A DNA stretch of 64,000 nt from Parus major (lineage: Eukaryota; Chordata; Aves; Passeriformes; Paridae). The stretch's first letter is position 1; every line of letters begins with the position of its first letter. The notes under the pieces are model-generated. The model did no database searches, was not told where the DNA came from, and was given only the letters and a program-made list of their open reading frames with translations. Shown here one piece after another: positions 46,986-59,577 of the stretch. The DNA lies in assembly GCF_001522545.3 (NCBI RefSeq), contig NC_031778.1, positions 22,259,960 to 22,323,959 on the forward strand, given 5' to 3'. A program made the translations under genes and the position numbers.

Positions 46986-47245
46986 TTTATAATTGTATTA
47001 ATTATTCATTTTATTGATCATTTTATTAATAATTAAATAATAAATTATATTACATCAATCATTATTAATATGATTATTAACCATTATTATAATTATTATA
47101 TATAAAATTATTATATTACATAATTATATAATGTACATTATATTTTATAATATATGATATATATAATAAAGAATAGGTAATATATAATATATAATAATAA
47201 TATTATTTTATTATATAAAATTTATTTATTTATATATTTATATGT
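46986..47245. repeat. AT-rich low-complexity DNA
   Basis: Nearly pure A/T with TTATTA, TATAAT and ATTTAT units; irregular. Confidence 0.9.
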
Positions 47246-48960
47246 GCATGGGATTGTAATGAAATTTCTGAGAATCTCGGTGCAGGTGGCAAATGCTGCT
47301 CTTGGACTCAGTGAGCTGCAGAAAACTGCTCAGATTCAGAAAATAATTAGAGAAACCTAAAATTGTGTGTTTAAATGAGTCCATGTGCCTGTAAATTGGG
47401 ATTTTTTTGTCATATTTTGATTCCTCTGGCTGTGAAATGGTGAAAATTCTGCTGAAGTGTCTCAGAGCTTGGGTTTGAACAGAACTTGGGCTGTGTTCTG
47501 TTGGAGGTGGGGTTTTAAACTCGAGCTCAGAGATCTGCTGGAAGAACTTTTATTTACTTTATGTGTCTGTGTTTTTCTATCCCTTCCCCTTCTCCACCCA
47601 TGGCTTTTCAACACCGACCCCATGCCAGGCCAGGTAAATTTTAGGGCAGAACAAAGTTATTCTTAATTTCATCCCTGAGCCTGCACTCCCAATGCATGAA
47701 GGAAATTTATGCTTAAATTTGTGCCAGACCTCGCTGCCAAAAATGTTTTTCTTTCTGCTTGCCTTCCCCAGTTCCCTGTAATATTGTGGAAGAAAAAAAA
47801 ATAACCTTATTTTTCTTTGTGATATTTTCTAGATAATATTTTCTAGATAGATATTTTCTATTTTCTCTTGTGTTGTGTTCTTTTTAATAAAGAAAAAACT
47901 GTCACTAAAACTATTTCCAGAGGAATGGACGGTTGATATTCAGAAGAAAATCTTTTTAAAAATAACTTTTCTTGGCTGCTTATAAATCTTTATCATCAGT
48001 AAATTCCAGTAATCAAATAAGAACAGTTAAGACAGTTCAAAAAATAAAAAAAAAATAAAAAAAATAATAAAAAAAGAACCTCAGTAGCTTTAATGATCTG
48101 GTAAAAGACCAAACAAATAGACTTAATTATCATAAAAAAGCTATTACATAGTTCATCTCATTGGAATTGTTTATGGGATAAAAATTAAAATACTTAAAGG
48201 CAGCAGAGATTTCCTTTGCTTTCAGCCACTGTCCCTTCCCACTGAGCTCAGTGAAGCCATCAAGGTTCTTTCCCTGAGAAGGCTTTGGGTAATGAAATCC
48301 ATCCTGGTCTCTTATCAAAATGGGAAAAAAATCTCAATTTTGTGATTTCTTGTCTCTGTTTCTGTAGCAGCTGACAGCACTGGAGTGTTTGTGTCCATCT
48401 GCATCCCCAGATATTCCTCACTGAATATCACCCAAATCTCTTAAAGGCTCTGGGATGAAGGTAGCTTAAAATTTATATAGGAATAATATATATATTATTA
48501 TTGGAATGGAATAATGAAATTCCATTCTCTGTTTTCAATGGAACACAATAGTCCTGGGTGAATAACCCCTTAATTATGAATTAATTTGTTTTGATTTAAC
48601 CCTCTATGTCCCAGGCAAGGCTTTGCTTTTGGAACCTGTGCTGCCTGTTGGGGCAGAGTTAAAACTTTTCCCCTAAATTTGTCTTCTAAGTATTTCTGTT
48701 CTTCCCATAAGGAGAAAAATAACTCCCAAAATAAATATTTTTACTCTAATACACACAAAGATTAACTAATTTCCCTTTTTCTCCTAGTTACATGCAACAA
48801 GCTGCGCTCACAGGGCAGAGGTAAATTTAATGAGTGGATATTTAGGGGGATTTTTAATGATTTTGCCAAATGTTTTGAGCTTTTTTTCCTCTTCTTTGTG
48901 TTTTGAGTGGGTTTGGATTTTCCGTTTTTTTTTTCAATAGAAACCTTTAAAGCCAAGAAC
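47246..48960. other. Non-coding sequence, no gene recognised
   Basis: Includes a degenerate 'atattttctagat' triple repeat (47820-47862) and an A-rich simple repeat (48035-48076). A very good splice-acceptor-like tract ('cttgtctctgtttctgtag') ends at 48369, followed by short open frames only. Confidence 0.45.
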
Positions 48961-49771
48961 TCTGTACTATATATTTATTCATTTATATATTAATGTATTT
49001 ATGTTTTTTTAAATTTATATATTTATATATTTATATATTTATATAAATATATAAATATGTTTATATATTTATATATCTATATTTTTATAAATATATTTAT
49101 ATTTTATATATTTTATATAAATATATTTATATTTTTATATTTTATATATTTATATATTTATATATAAATATAAATATATCTTTATATTTTTTATATTTCT
49201 ATATTTTTATATTTTATATTTTTATATATAAATATATTTGTATAATTAAACAATTATATATTTATACATTTATATGTTTATATATAAATATATAAATATA
49301 TTATTTATATACTTGTATTATATTTATATATTTATACATTTATATAATTATATATTTATCTATTTGTATAATTATACAATTATATATTTATATATTTATA
49401 TATAAATATATTATTTATATACTTGTGTTATATTTATATATTTATACATTTATGCATTTATATAATTATATATTTATCTATTTGTATAATTATACAATTA
49501 TATATTTATACATTTATATGTTTATATATAAATATATAAATATATAATTTATATACCTGTGTTTTATATATTTATATATTTATATATTTATATGTTTATA
49601 TAATTATATATTTATCTATTTGTATAGTTATTCAATTATATATTTATATATTTATATATAAATATATTATTTATATACTTGTGTTATATTTATATATTTA
49701 TACATTGATACATTTATATAATTATATATTTATCTATTTGTATAATTATATATTTATACATTTATATATTT
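48961..49771. repeat. TATATTTATA satellite with higher-order units
   Basis: About 810 bp of almost pure A/T. A first part (to about 49230) is irregular TATATTTATA. The second part contains a recurring landmark (tctatttgtata or close variant) at about 49233, 49359, 49477, 49615 and 49733, giving unit lengths near 126, 118, 138 and 118 bp. A second landmark (acttgtgtta or variant) recurs between them at about 49311, 49421, 49555 and 49677. This is a higher-order tandem repeat built from a TATATTTATA base unit. Confidence 0.9.
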
Positions 49772-51655
49772 ATTCCTGCTGCACATTGCTGCTCCAGCCA
49801 CACTTTCAGGACAGGTTTCCTTCTGCCCCATAAATCAGTCCCCACACAAAATTCACAAGGAAAAAGTGATAAGTCAAGAAGAAATGAACTGATGGTGAGA
49901 ATTTTCTTCCTTGATTGGATTTCTCCCTCTCTAATCCCAGTTTTAACCATTTTTATGCCTCCCTTTAGGCTGAACTTCATTCTGACCTCTAAGTGAGCTT
50001 GGGCTGGGGGTGAAAAAACTTAAGGAATAAAAGGAGAACAATTCAAGCAATCCTTGGAAGACCCTGGTGCTTTTTATTGCCTCTGGGTGGAACCCTGGCA
50101 TAAATAAAAATATCCTGGCTGCAGCCTTTAATGCAGAATTTATTGTGAAGAAAACCCTAGGTGGATACACTAATGAAGTAACATTTGCTGCTACTAAATT
50201 TAAGGAGGGAAAAAAGAATAAATCAATAATTGCTGCATTGCATCAGTGAATTAAAGAGTATTGAAGAAAAAAATATGAAGTGCTCCTCTAAGGGTCAATA
50301 TATTGCATTATATTGGTTTAATACATATAAACAAGATATAATAAATATAATACAAAGCTTTTTAAGACAAATAGGTGGGGCTCAGTAACCAGGGATTAAA
50401 AACCTGCCCAAGAACGTTGACATCTGTTCAAAGGTGTTGTAGATGTTTACAGTTGTGAGGAACCTGTAACTTCTACACAGTTTTGTGGGAAACAGAGATT
50501 TTTGGAGAGATGATGGACAGAAATATTAATTTTGAAGGTGATATCAAGTGATGCTTATAGAACATGGAAATTGTTGTTTGAATGGTTTGGACACTAAATA
50601 TCAATTTGGTAAATGCTCTAAATATCAAATCAAATTCCTTTAAAATGTGAGCTGTGGTCCTTGATTTTGGGCAAACATCCTGGAGGCTAAAACTACCAAA
50701 AACACAAAATTGGCTCTTGGTGAGTTATCCTCATGTGCTCAGCTGAGAATCTGGCTGGAAACTTCTCTTATCAGTGAAAACATCATTTTCTTGAAGTTAA
50801 GGGAGTTTTGCAGTCATTTCCCAGGGATTGATATTCCATCATTTCACCCCAGAGATGTTCCTAGTTTGCATAAAACCTGACAGCAGCTCTCTTATCTTCA
50901 GGACGTGGCAAGAAGAGAGTTGGTAATTATGGAAGATAAATATGGGCAGTAGTGATTAGTGAAAATGATTGATAAACGGGGTGGGGAATGGGAACAAATG
51001 GGAGACACAAAACGGCAGAAACAAATGTTCAGATCTAGAGTTCTGTCCTCAGGAAGTCCCTGCCTGTCAAATAGGAGGAAACAAATCATGAGAATGTTGG
51101 TATTTGATATTTCCAGTGACAGGGGTGACATTCATGAGATGTGTGTTGGGAAGTCACTGCCCACAGCGGGTTTGTCCAGCGTGTGCAGCTCTCCAGGAAT
51201 GGGATCTGAACTCCAAGGTGTTTTGGGGGCTGCACAAGAGGGATTTTCTGCCCCCTGGGGCAGGCTGGAGCCACACACAGGGTCCTGGATGGTCACACAC
51301 ATGGCCTGAGTGTCACCAGTGCCAGACAAAGCAGTGCCAGGGAGCTGAACGTTTATCTCAGAACTTTAATGGATTAAAGTCAACAATTGGCCTGGATCTG
51401 CCTCTCTTGACATCAGTCACCAAATTCCCATGGATTGTCACGGAGCTGTGTTTCACCCACACACTCCTGGTACCTTTCCCTCCTTTGTTTGAACTGAGTT
51501 CCAGAAAATGAATCAATATTTCATTTTTCCCCTTAAAGCTTTTCTTTTCTTAGTTGACAAAACACCAATATGAAGAGAAGCTGGCTCCTGGTGGCCTCAG
51601 GCCCCATCTCATCATGTTAATAATTTTATTACTAATTTCTTGTCCTTTTTAGTCT
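49772..51655. other. Non-coding sequence, no gene recognised
   Basis: Unique sequence. Frames at 50898-51511 overlap on both strands in a somewhat GC-richer stretch but do not resemble proteins. Confidence 0.5.
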
Positions 51656-51663
51656 AGACCTGG

Positions 51664-51716
51664 CTTTCTTTTCTTTTTTTTCTTTTTTCTTTTTTTTTTT
51701 TTTGTGTGTGTGTGCA
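51664..51716 (+). repeat. Polypyrimidine tract with short GT repeat
   Basis: Uninterrupted C/T run built from TTCTTTT-type units, followed by (TG)n. Such mirror-like homopyrimidine tracts can form triplex DNA. It adjoins a CR1 copy. Confidence 0.9.
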
Positions 51717-51735
51717 GACTAAAATCTTTGTTTAT

Positions 51736-51892
51736 TTGAGTCAGAGAGTCCCTCAGGTTGGAGAAGACCTCTGAAATCCACAAGTTCACCCTCTGAAATC
51801 CACAAGTCCACCCATTAACCCAGCACTGCAGGTTCACCCCTAAACCCTGTTCCTAAGCACCACATCTGCATGGGGTGTTCATTAATGCCCTT
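51736..51892 (-). mobile_element. CR1 LINE 3'-end fragment with internal duplication
   Basis: Reverse-complement CR1: 'tcaggttggagaagacctct', 'aacccagcactgcaggttca', 'cccctaaaccctgttcctaa', 'gcaccacatctgcatggg'. The segment 'ctctgaaatccacaagt' occurs twice in tandem (about 51769 and 51791, 21-22 bp apart), which is not part of the usual CR1 tail. Confidence 0.9.
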
Positions 51893-52135
51893 GAATTTGG
51901 AAATAACTAATGAGCCAAAATAATAGAGTCTCTTATTATAGGTGTTCTTTTTTCTCTCATTATTTTATGGGAGGAAAATAACTAAAAGGTCAGAAAAATT
52001 CTGCATGTCCTAAGCTGATGTTGGATGGTTTATTTTTTGAGTTACAATATTTAAATGTCAAGCGTCCACAGGAGAAATAAATTATTCATCATAATTAGAA
52101 AAATGTAATTTTAAAAAAAAAATTCATTTATTGGT
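51893..52135. other. Non-coding AT-rich sequence
   Basis: No exon or repeat is recognised. Confidence 0.5.
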
Positions 52136-53090
52136 GACTAAGCAGCATATTCAGTGAGAATGTTTCTTCTTTTGTACAATGGCTGTGTACTTTGAGATAA
52201 TGCTCTAATTAGCCTAATTGCAGCTATTGTATCGAACTGGAGGTTGAGATCCAAAGTGTCATGGCAACATGGAGAAAAGCTCTGCAAGCCTCTGCTTTCT
52301 CAGTAGAGTCTCAAAAATAGCTCTTTATTCTAGGAAATAAGGAGGTAAATCTTCTTAACAAGATAAAGCTTGAACCAAGAAAGAATTTTCCCCTTTGCAC
52401 TTGATGGTAAAGCATAAATTAAGGATTTCTGCTTCAATTTAATTAGCATAAGCCGTCATAATAATGTACCCCGTAAGTGTTTGCTTTTCCTGTCTGGAGC
52501 AAACCTCCTGTGATCAAGAGATTTACTGTAAATCATTGAATATTAATTTCTTGGATTTTATTGAAGAACATTTTACACAGTCAGCTTAGGAGAGAGAACA
52601 ATCATTTTCTTTCCTTTGCGGGAGAGATCTTATTTAATACACTGATATTAACTAAAAGGGACTCCATGAAATGCTGCTCCAGTTTTATGATCTTGCTAAA
52701 CTCTGGAGACTTCTGGGAGTGGGAATTTCAGGAAATAGGATGTTTTAGCTGTGTCTGATTCAAATGCCTGATGATATTAAGTCTCTCTGTTCCCTGCAAC
52801 TCATGTGATCTTTCATTTCATTAACACTTGGAATGCTAATTAGCAAACTGCTTCTCAGTTTAATTCATAGAAATATATGATTCCATACAGGCTGAGTAAT
52901 GATTGCACAAGTGCCATAAATTCAGAAGAGAGCTTGGCATGAGTAAAGATCACAGTTCAGGGGTAATAAATTTTATAAGTTTAAAACATAATGGATTAAA
53001 GTCTATTTGCACTCTGACGCTCTGGTAATAACATCAAAGCAAAGGTTTTTACTACATGTGCTATTTCCCATAAATTAAAAACCTTGTCTA
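52136..53090. promoter_or_regulatory. Candidate conserved non-coding elements
   Basis: Non-repetitive sequence rich in homeodomain-like cores, with strings such as 'ctctaattagcctaattgca' near 52204, 'tttaattagcataagc' near 52437 and 'gaatgctaattagcaaactg' near 52831, the last containing the palindrome gctaattagc. The texture matches vertebrate developmental enhancers. It also contains a short + frame (52561-52758) without recognisable product. Conservation is untested. Confidence 0.35.
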
Positions 53091-53109
53091 ATATCTACCC
53101 CTCATTCCC

Positions 53110-53205
53110 CACATTTGGGGTTTTGTTTGGGTTTTGGTGGGGATTTCTTCTGTTTGTTTGGATTTTTGTTTGTCCATTTGTTCATCTGTTTGTTTGTTTT
53201 CTCCC
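53110..53205 (+). repeat. G/T-rich low-complexity tract
   Basis: GGTTTT, TTTGTTTGG and TGTTTGTTTG units, similar to other G/T tracts in the window. Overlapping open frames here are by-products. Confidence 0.75.
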
Positions 53206-55370
53206 CGAGGAGCAAAGTTCATCCGCTCTGGCCTCCACTTCCGCTGGCTCCTCGTGTCTGTTCTTTCTGGAGAGCTCAGAAAAACGTCCCATCAAATTAA
53301 AATTTCATCAGCTTCTCTGTAGCCTGTCATTAGCTGATTTTGGAAACAAATATTTACCAGGTCCATTTGGTTCCCATATGTTTGCCTGGGAAATTGGGCA
53401 GCTGGGAGAGACCTTTTGCCAAGACCACTTGTGCTGGGACGCTGGGGCCTGACCTGAACTGATTCCTGGAATTTTCTGCTTCCAAACATCCCTTTCCTGT
53501 GTATTCCACACTCTTCTTTTCACAGAGAAAAGCCTCCAGGAAAATACATCCTTAACCCAGGAGTTTGCATTGGGTGGCTGGAAAATACAGACCAGGAAGA
53601 GAAATGTGAAAATCTGGATTTGTTTTTTTTTTCCCTCCTCTAAAATCCAGCCCAAACTGCAGCTTATGATGATATATAACATAAATTGGCTACCTAGGAA
53701 ACACAGAATGATAAAAATACAAGGGATTTTTCCCTGGAATTCTGGAAATAGCCTTAATTCCATATGCAGGAGGAGATGATTCCCCTTATTGCAGTAGATT
53801 TTGATAAAATAAAGGCCAAATATTTATCCTGGTGTTACAACAGTTATTCCCAACATATTTGCCAAGCTTTTGGTGGTGGCATTTCACATCCAACTGTTTG
53901 GTTTGTGGAAACAAAGAGCTGGAGACCTGAGTTTCCATCTCTGCCATGGGTGAGCAGAAATGCAAATTTTCCAAGGAATTCTGTAGCCATAAACTTTTCA
54001 ATTTGCAGAGGAAAGCTGGTCAGGAGGCGAACACAGCTGAAATACGAGTGCAGAAGTGGTGACCAAAGCAGCACTGTCTGCTCCACTGCACTTAATTTCC
54101 TTTGTGAGACTTTAGGCACTTAAAGTAAATCCCAAACCGAAAAGTCGCTGCTTCTCCCCGGCTGTTGGAAAAGCTGGAACACTGGTTCTGGCTTTTATGA
54201 GCTCCAATATAAATCTCAACGAGTCCTCCATGAATAAAATGAATTGCAGTCTCCAAAGTTCTCTCTTTTTGCTATAAATTGAACTGGTACCTATTTCTAA
54301 ACTTTTTATTTTTTTTTCTCCTCCTGTTCCTAAGTGTTTTCTCTAAATAGTTTTAAGTGTTTAAAAGAATATGTAATTTTATACTTCCTAAGCCCCTTTC
54401 TGTCAGAGCATAAGAAGTCCACAGAGATTAAGGATTCAATTTAAAAGTAATCAAATACTCATTTTTCCTATGAATATTGAGACCATTGACTTGCCAGAAC
54501 TCACACCTGAATCTGTCAAATCCTGGGGGCTTTCCCATAATTTTCCCTCCATCTCTGTTCATTCACAGACTGGTTTTTTCAAGCTCTGACTGCCTGGTGT
54601 AACCCAAAAACTCTGGAGCAGAAGCAAAGCTTTCAAGAGCAGCAGGAAAACTGTTCCCAGCCCTGAATTTCTCCATCCCTCTGCAGCCCTCAAAGGCAAA
54701 TGTGAATTCTGAGAGTCAGGAGCAGCATTTTCTGTCTGGAAAAGGCTCTGGAGGCTCCAGACGAAGCTGTACCGCAGAGCTGATGCTGCACTTTGTCACC
54801 TGCTGTGTCCCCAAGCCACGTTCAGCTTCTTCTGCTCTACAGCTGGAGACTTCCCTTTGTAGAAACAAAGACATTGTGGGACAACAAACTGAGAAATGTA
54901 ACCGGGAAAAATTTGGAATTTACATCTTTAATGCAATGAGAACTTTTTTTATTATTATTATTTTATTTATTTTAATTCTCACCATTTTATTTTGCCAGTG
55001 GGGGTTCCCAGGTCCTCAGTTCCTCTGGTGTGCTGAGGTGTTGCCTTGGCTCTTTTCTCCCCAACAAATGTCAAGAGCTGTTTTGTTAATTCTTCTCCTG
55101 CATGCCAGCCCTGCTCATTTCTTGTCCCAGTGACAGTGACATCTTTTCCACTTCCCCCCGAGCTGTCACCTCATTTCTTCCCCTCTCTTGCCTTGAGGAG
55201 AGTGATAAACATGAAGACAGGGCAGGTTTCTCACTTTTCTTTCAATTTCCTTGACCTGCTTGATAGAGCTGTCTTGAGATTTGTCAGGCCAATGTAGGTA
55301 TCAATCTCTTTATTTTTATTTTTTTTAAACTTATTTTTTAAAATATACGTGTAGTATTATACTGATTGGA
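53206..55370. other. Non-coding sequence, no gene recognised
   Basis: Several moderate frames (151 codons on minus, 53308-53763; 119 on +, 53764-54123; 143 on +, 54702-55133) lack recognisable domains and good flanking splice sites. Confidence 0.45.
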
Positions 55371-55379
55371 TAAAATTAT

Positions 55380-55790
55380 TGTTTTATTTTATTTTATTTT
55401 ATTTTATTTTATTTTATTTTATTTCATTTCATTTCATTTCATTTCATTTCATTTCATTTTATTATTATATTATTTTATTTTATTTTATTATTTTATTTTA
55501 TTTCATTTAATTTCATTTCATTTTATTTTATTACATGATATGATTTTATTATTTTATTTTATTTTATTTTATTTTATCTTATTGTATTGTATTCTAATTT
55601 ATATTTTATTTTATTTTATTTTATTTTATTTTATTTTAACTTTTAAATTTTTTTTAAAATTTTATTTTATTTTATTTTATTTTATTTTATTTTATTTTAT
55701 TTTATTTTATTTTATTTTATTTTATTTTATTTTATATATATATTATTATATTTTTCTTCATTTTTATTTTATTTTATTTTTATTTTGCAG
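55380..55790 (+). repeat. ATTTT pentanucleotide repeat with embedded ATTTC block
   Basis: About 410 bp of ATTTT pentamer with interruptions. Seven perfect ATTTC units run from 55421 to 55455, flanked by pure ATTTT, and a few more ATTTC units appear at 55500-55520. The end is TATATA and TTTTTATTTT. It translates as an apparent Phe/Tyr/Ile/Leu frame that is not a gene. Confidence 0.97.
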
Positions 55791-57120
55791 GATTTGTTCA
55801 GACCATCCAATCTGACCTCTAAATAGCACAGCCAACCCTTTTACCTCAACGCTGCAGATCTAAACCTGATCTTTCCCAAAAATGCCTGGTGTTATCTTAG
55901 AGAAATCAAGGAATTAAACACCTTTAAGAAGCCCCAACAAATTAACAACCAACAAATTCTGCTGCTGAGACTGCAAACCTTTACAGTCCCCTCCCCCTAA
56001 AACATTTTAAGTTTCTTATAGAGTTCTGCAGAGATATTTTTGTTAGATTTCCAATCAAATTTATATTAAAGTGAGCACTTCTTCTCTTTCTAGATCTCAT
56101 CCTGTAATAATTTCTACTGCTCTGAGAAATTCTTCTGCTGTTTTTAATCTTTCCTCTCCTCTCTCAGAGGAAACCTTCTCTGCCCTGTTCTTACTCTCTT
56201 GCTCACTCACCTTTCTTTAAATAAACATTTGCGTTCCATTTCTTCCTGCTTGGTGGCTGTGATGGTTATTGGAAGAGTAATACTCTCAAAGCAAGAAAAT
56301 AAAAATTAATTTATGCTCAAGTTTATTCAAAGGTCAGGAAGGATCCAAGAAAAGCTGATGGGAGCTGGAGGTGCAATTTACCTGTCTTGAAAATCCTGGC
56401 CACAGGCAATATTATTATTATTATTATTATCTATTAAGGAGCAGGAACATGAGTCAGATCCTTTCCACCACACAGGAAGATTTCTTTTGACCACAGTGAA
56501 AAAAACAATCAGTAAAAGAAAAAATATCCCCAGAAGTATCTCAAACCTTATCTTGGCATAAATGAGTCAGAGACAACAAAAGCTGTGAAAATAGAACAAT
56601 TTTTAGCAGATGAGAAATAATTCAGGTTAATGAAACATCAAAAAAGAAAAGGAAGGAGAAATGGACTTTGTAATGTTGGAATAGATGATACTTTGAAAAG
56701 AAATAAAATTTATCTAGTGCAAGGAAAAGTTGTGAGTACAATTAGGAGGAGATGGCAGTTGGAAGAACCAAGAGAGAATGGTTAAAGGAAAATATGAAAT
56801 ATGAGAAAGCATGGAAATAAATATCCAGCTGCATTTTACACAGGTGTTCAATGATTTATTGTATGTCCTTACTCCCTCTATCAGTACCAGAAATACTGCC
56901 AAGTCTTCAGAAATATAATTAATTGTTATTCAATTAAAATGTTACCTTTTAAAAAAATGTTGTTTTGCACATACATTGATATAAATTTACAATATTTTTG
57001 CAAACAGGTATTTAGCTGTAAGTTTTTAATATTTAATTATTTTTTCAAGAGGTGATTGTTGTTGTTTCATTTAATCAAAAATCCCACCAGGACTAAATCC
57101 TTCTTTTATGCTTTGCATGC
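55791..57120. other. Non-coding sequence, no gene recognised
   Basis: Unique AT-rich sequence with an ATT microsatellite at 56410-56431. Confidence 0.5.
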
Positions 57121-57121
57121 C

Positions 57122-57345
57122 AAACAAAGAGGAAGTGGCCTCAAGTTCTGCCAGGGGAGGTTTAGATGAAATATTAGGGAAAATTTCTTCATGGAAAGGG
57201 TTGCAAAGAATTGGAACAGGATGTCCAGGAAAGCTCTGGAGTCCCAGCCCTGGAGATGTTTGAAAAAATTGGGGACTGAGAGTTTTTTTAAGTGGTGAAT
57301 GTGGTGGTTGGTGATTGGACTTGACCTTAAGGGTCATTCCCAGCC
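57122..57345 (+). mobile_element. CR1 LINE 3'-region fragment (longer copy)
   Basis: Sense CR1 covering sequence upstream of the usual tail: 'ggcctcaagttctgccaggg', 'gaggtttagatgaaatatta', 'aatttcttcatggaaagggt', 'ggaacaggatgtccaggaaa', 'cctggagatgtttgaaaaaa', then 'gattggacttgaccttaagg' and 'gtcattcccagcc'. It appears to belong to a different CR1 subfamily from the 'gccatggcagg' copies because that block is absent. Confidence 0.92.
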
Positions 57346-59570
57346 TTATTTATTATGTGGTTGATTGTGGTTTTATTCTTTGAGGGTGCTGGTGAGGACA
57401 TGGCAGCAGTGCCAGGGACTTTCTCTGTGTTTTTGTGAATTTTTTTGTGGATGCATCAGGTGTCCCAGGATTTTACAAGAGATGGCACCACAGCAAGACA
57501 TCTTAAATCATAATTTATTATTTTTCCGTCTACAGTCTCGTACATCTTCACCTCATTCACCAGATGTTCTTAGTGGCCACAGGACTACAGGTCACAGGGC
57601 CTTTTGAAGGTTATTTAGTCAATAAACTATTGCCACAAAAGAATATTTCTCCTTTCACACCAATAGTTAATTATTTTATTTTATGTGTCTTTGCCGCAGT
57701 GCTGACATTCTCACCCAATCATATAATGACACACAAAACTCCTTGTTATACCTTAAACCTCTTATTACTTTTATAATTCCTTCTGTAGCTTAACTTTAAC
57801 ACCTTAAAACTTTCCTACAGCCTAGCTTAATGTCTTTCCATTTAAACTCACATCCTTGCTTACGATTTTCAATTCTGAGGCCTTTCCCAAGGCTTCAGGT
57901 CAAACCCCATGTCTGTGGCTATATTTGAGCTTGAAATTCCAAGATTTTGGGAACTTTTTGTGCTTGGAGTTCCCCCAAGGTGAGGGAGGGATTTGATCCC
58001 TTTGCTATCAGCTTTGCTGCACAATTCCTGTGGCATCCTCCAGAGCTCTCAGGGTGCCCTGAAGCTGCCCATGATCTAAACCCAGGCAGCGCTCCCTTCC
58101 CTGCAGCGTTAATTCGGGTTCCTCACAAAGCTGCTGAGCAGGTGGGGGCTTTTTTTTCCCTCCCATAAAATAAATAAATGGTGTCATGAAAATGCGTTTT
58201 CACCCCTCATGGGAGAACAGCCTGATGTTGTAAAGTGCTGCTGCAAGGGCTGGGAAAGCACTGCAAAGTCTCTGTCCCTGGTGGAGGGGTGAGGAAAATC
58301 AAACTGCTGAGCGTTACAGATCAGCTTCAGACAGGGAATTCATGATTCTGCTTACAGATGAAGGTGTCCTAAACTGAGATCCAAGATTCAAAGCCTATTC
58401 CCCAGTGAAGCATCCTGCCCACATCTGCTGTGTTAAGAATTAAATGGAATTCTGGTTTACAGGAAAAAAAATAACAAATAGAATTTTTCCATTTGCTTGA
58501 AAAACTTCTCCATGGTGGCTGTGGAAAAATATATGTTTATAATTACAATGGGATAACATTGCTTACATACAGCTGGGTTTATATTTCTTATTCAAGGAAG
58601 CACAACCTGTTTCATTTCTAAGCAAGAGTCTTACTAATTGCATTTATCCAGGAAAAAATTCAAAGGGAAAATCAACATTTCTCCCCAAAATAGTACCTGA
58701 GTGTGCCTGAGCAGCCTAGAAAAAAGGTTTCAAAGTTAAAGACCCTTCAAGGACATCCAGAAATGGACTTTGTGTCATTAAAGAGTTTGTGTGGTTTTCC
58801 AGCTGATTCACAGTCACTGTAATTCAAAGGCACTCGTTCCATGAAAGTTCAGCAGTAAAAGATTTCCTCCTCCAGGACTCTGAAATGTTTTGTTCTGGCG
58901 CATTCCAAAAAAGACTTTGTGGAAATCTGAGCTTTTACTTAAAGAAACAAAGAATAAAATCCAACCACAAGACCAAACATAGACGCAAAATAACCAAACA
59001 GACTTTTAGCAGAAAAACAAAAACGTTTTCTTTGTATTTATGTATTTCACAAGGTCAGCTACCTCTGTTCAGCAAGATCATTCAACCAGATTTTGGATTC
59101 TGCATCTGTTTTACTTATTTATCCATTCATCAATATTTAGAAATTACTTCTATTTGGGGGAAAAAGAGCCTCAAAACTGAGATGATCTTTAAGTACTTCA
59201 GCAAAGTGGCCAAGGACATTATTAAAGCACTGTTTGAAATGTGCCCTTATGCATCTAAACTTGCCCAAACCAGAATTTTGTGGGGAAATTTCAAGAAATG
59301 TCTGCACTTTTCCAGCAGTGGGTGAATTTCCCCATCCCTCAGACTCACAAGGAAGGTTTGCCCCGCCTCAACCTGCAAGTTTGGAGTGCGGTTCTACAAA
59401 AGAAATTCAACACAGTCTTCCACACATTTGGAGGAAAGGACAGAAGATTTCCTGTCTTTTGAACCGCTGGGGATGAGGAGAACCAGCCTGTCCATAGGAA
59501 TATGAAGTGCTGAAATAAACAATTAGGAGAGGTGTCTAAAATGTTAATTGAACAATGCCGGGCTGTCACC
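57346..59570. other. Non-coding sequence, no gene recognised
   Basis: Includes a 146-codon + frame at 58885-59325 rich in Lys, Phe and Ser, without recognisable domain. No exon or RNA gene is supported. Confidence 0.45.
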
Positions 59571-59577
59571 AGCAGCT

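Noticed and set aside
55366..55815. 149-codon Phe/Tyr/Ile/Leu membrane-like protein
   Set aside because: Translation of the ATTTT pentanucleotide array.
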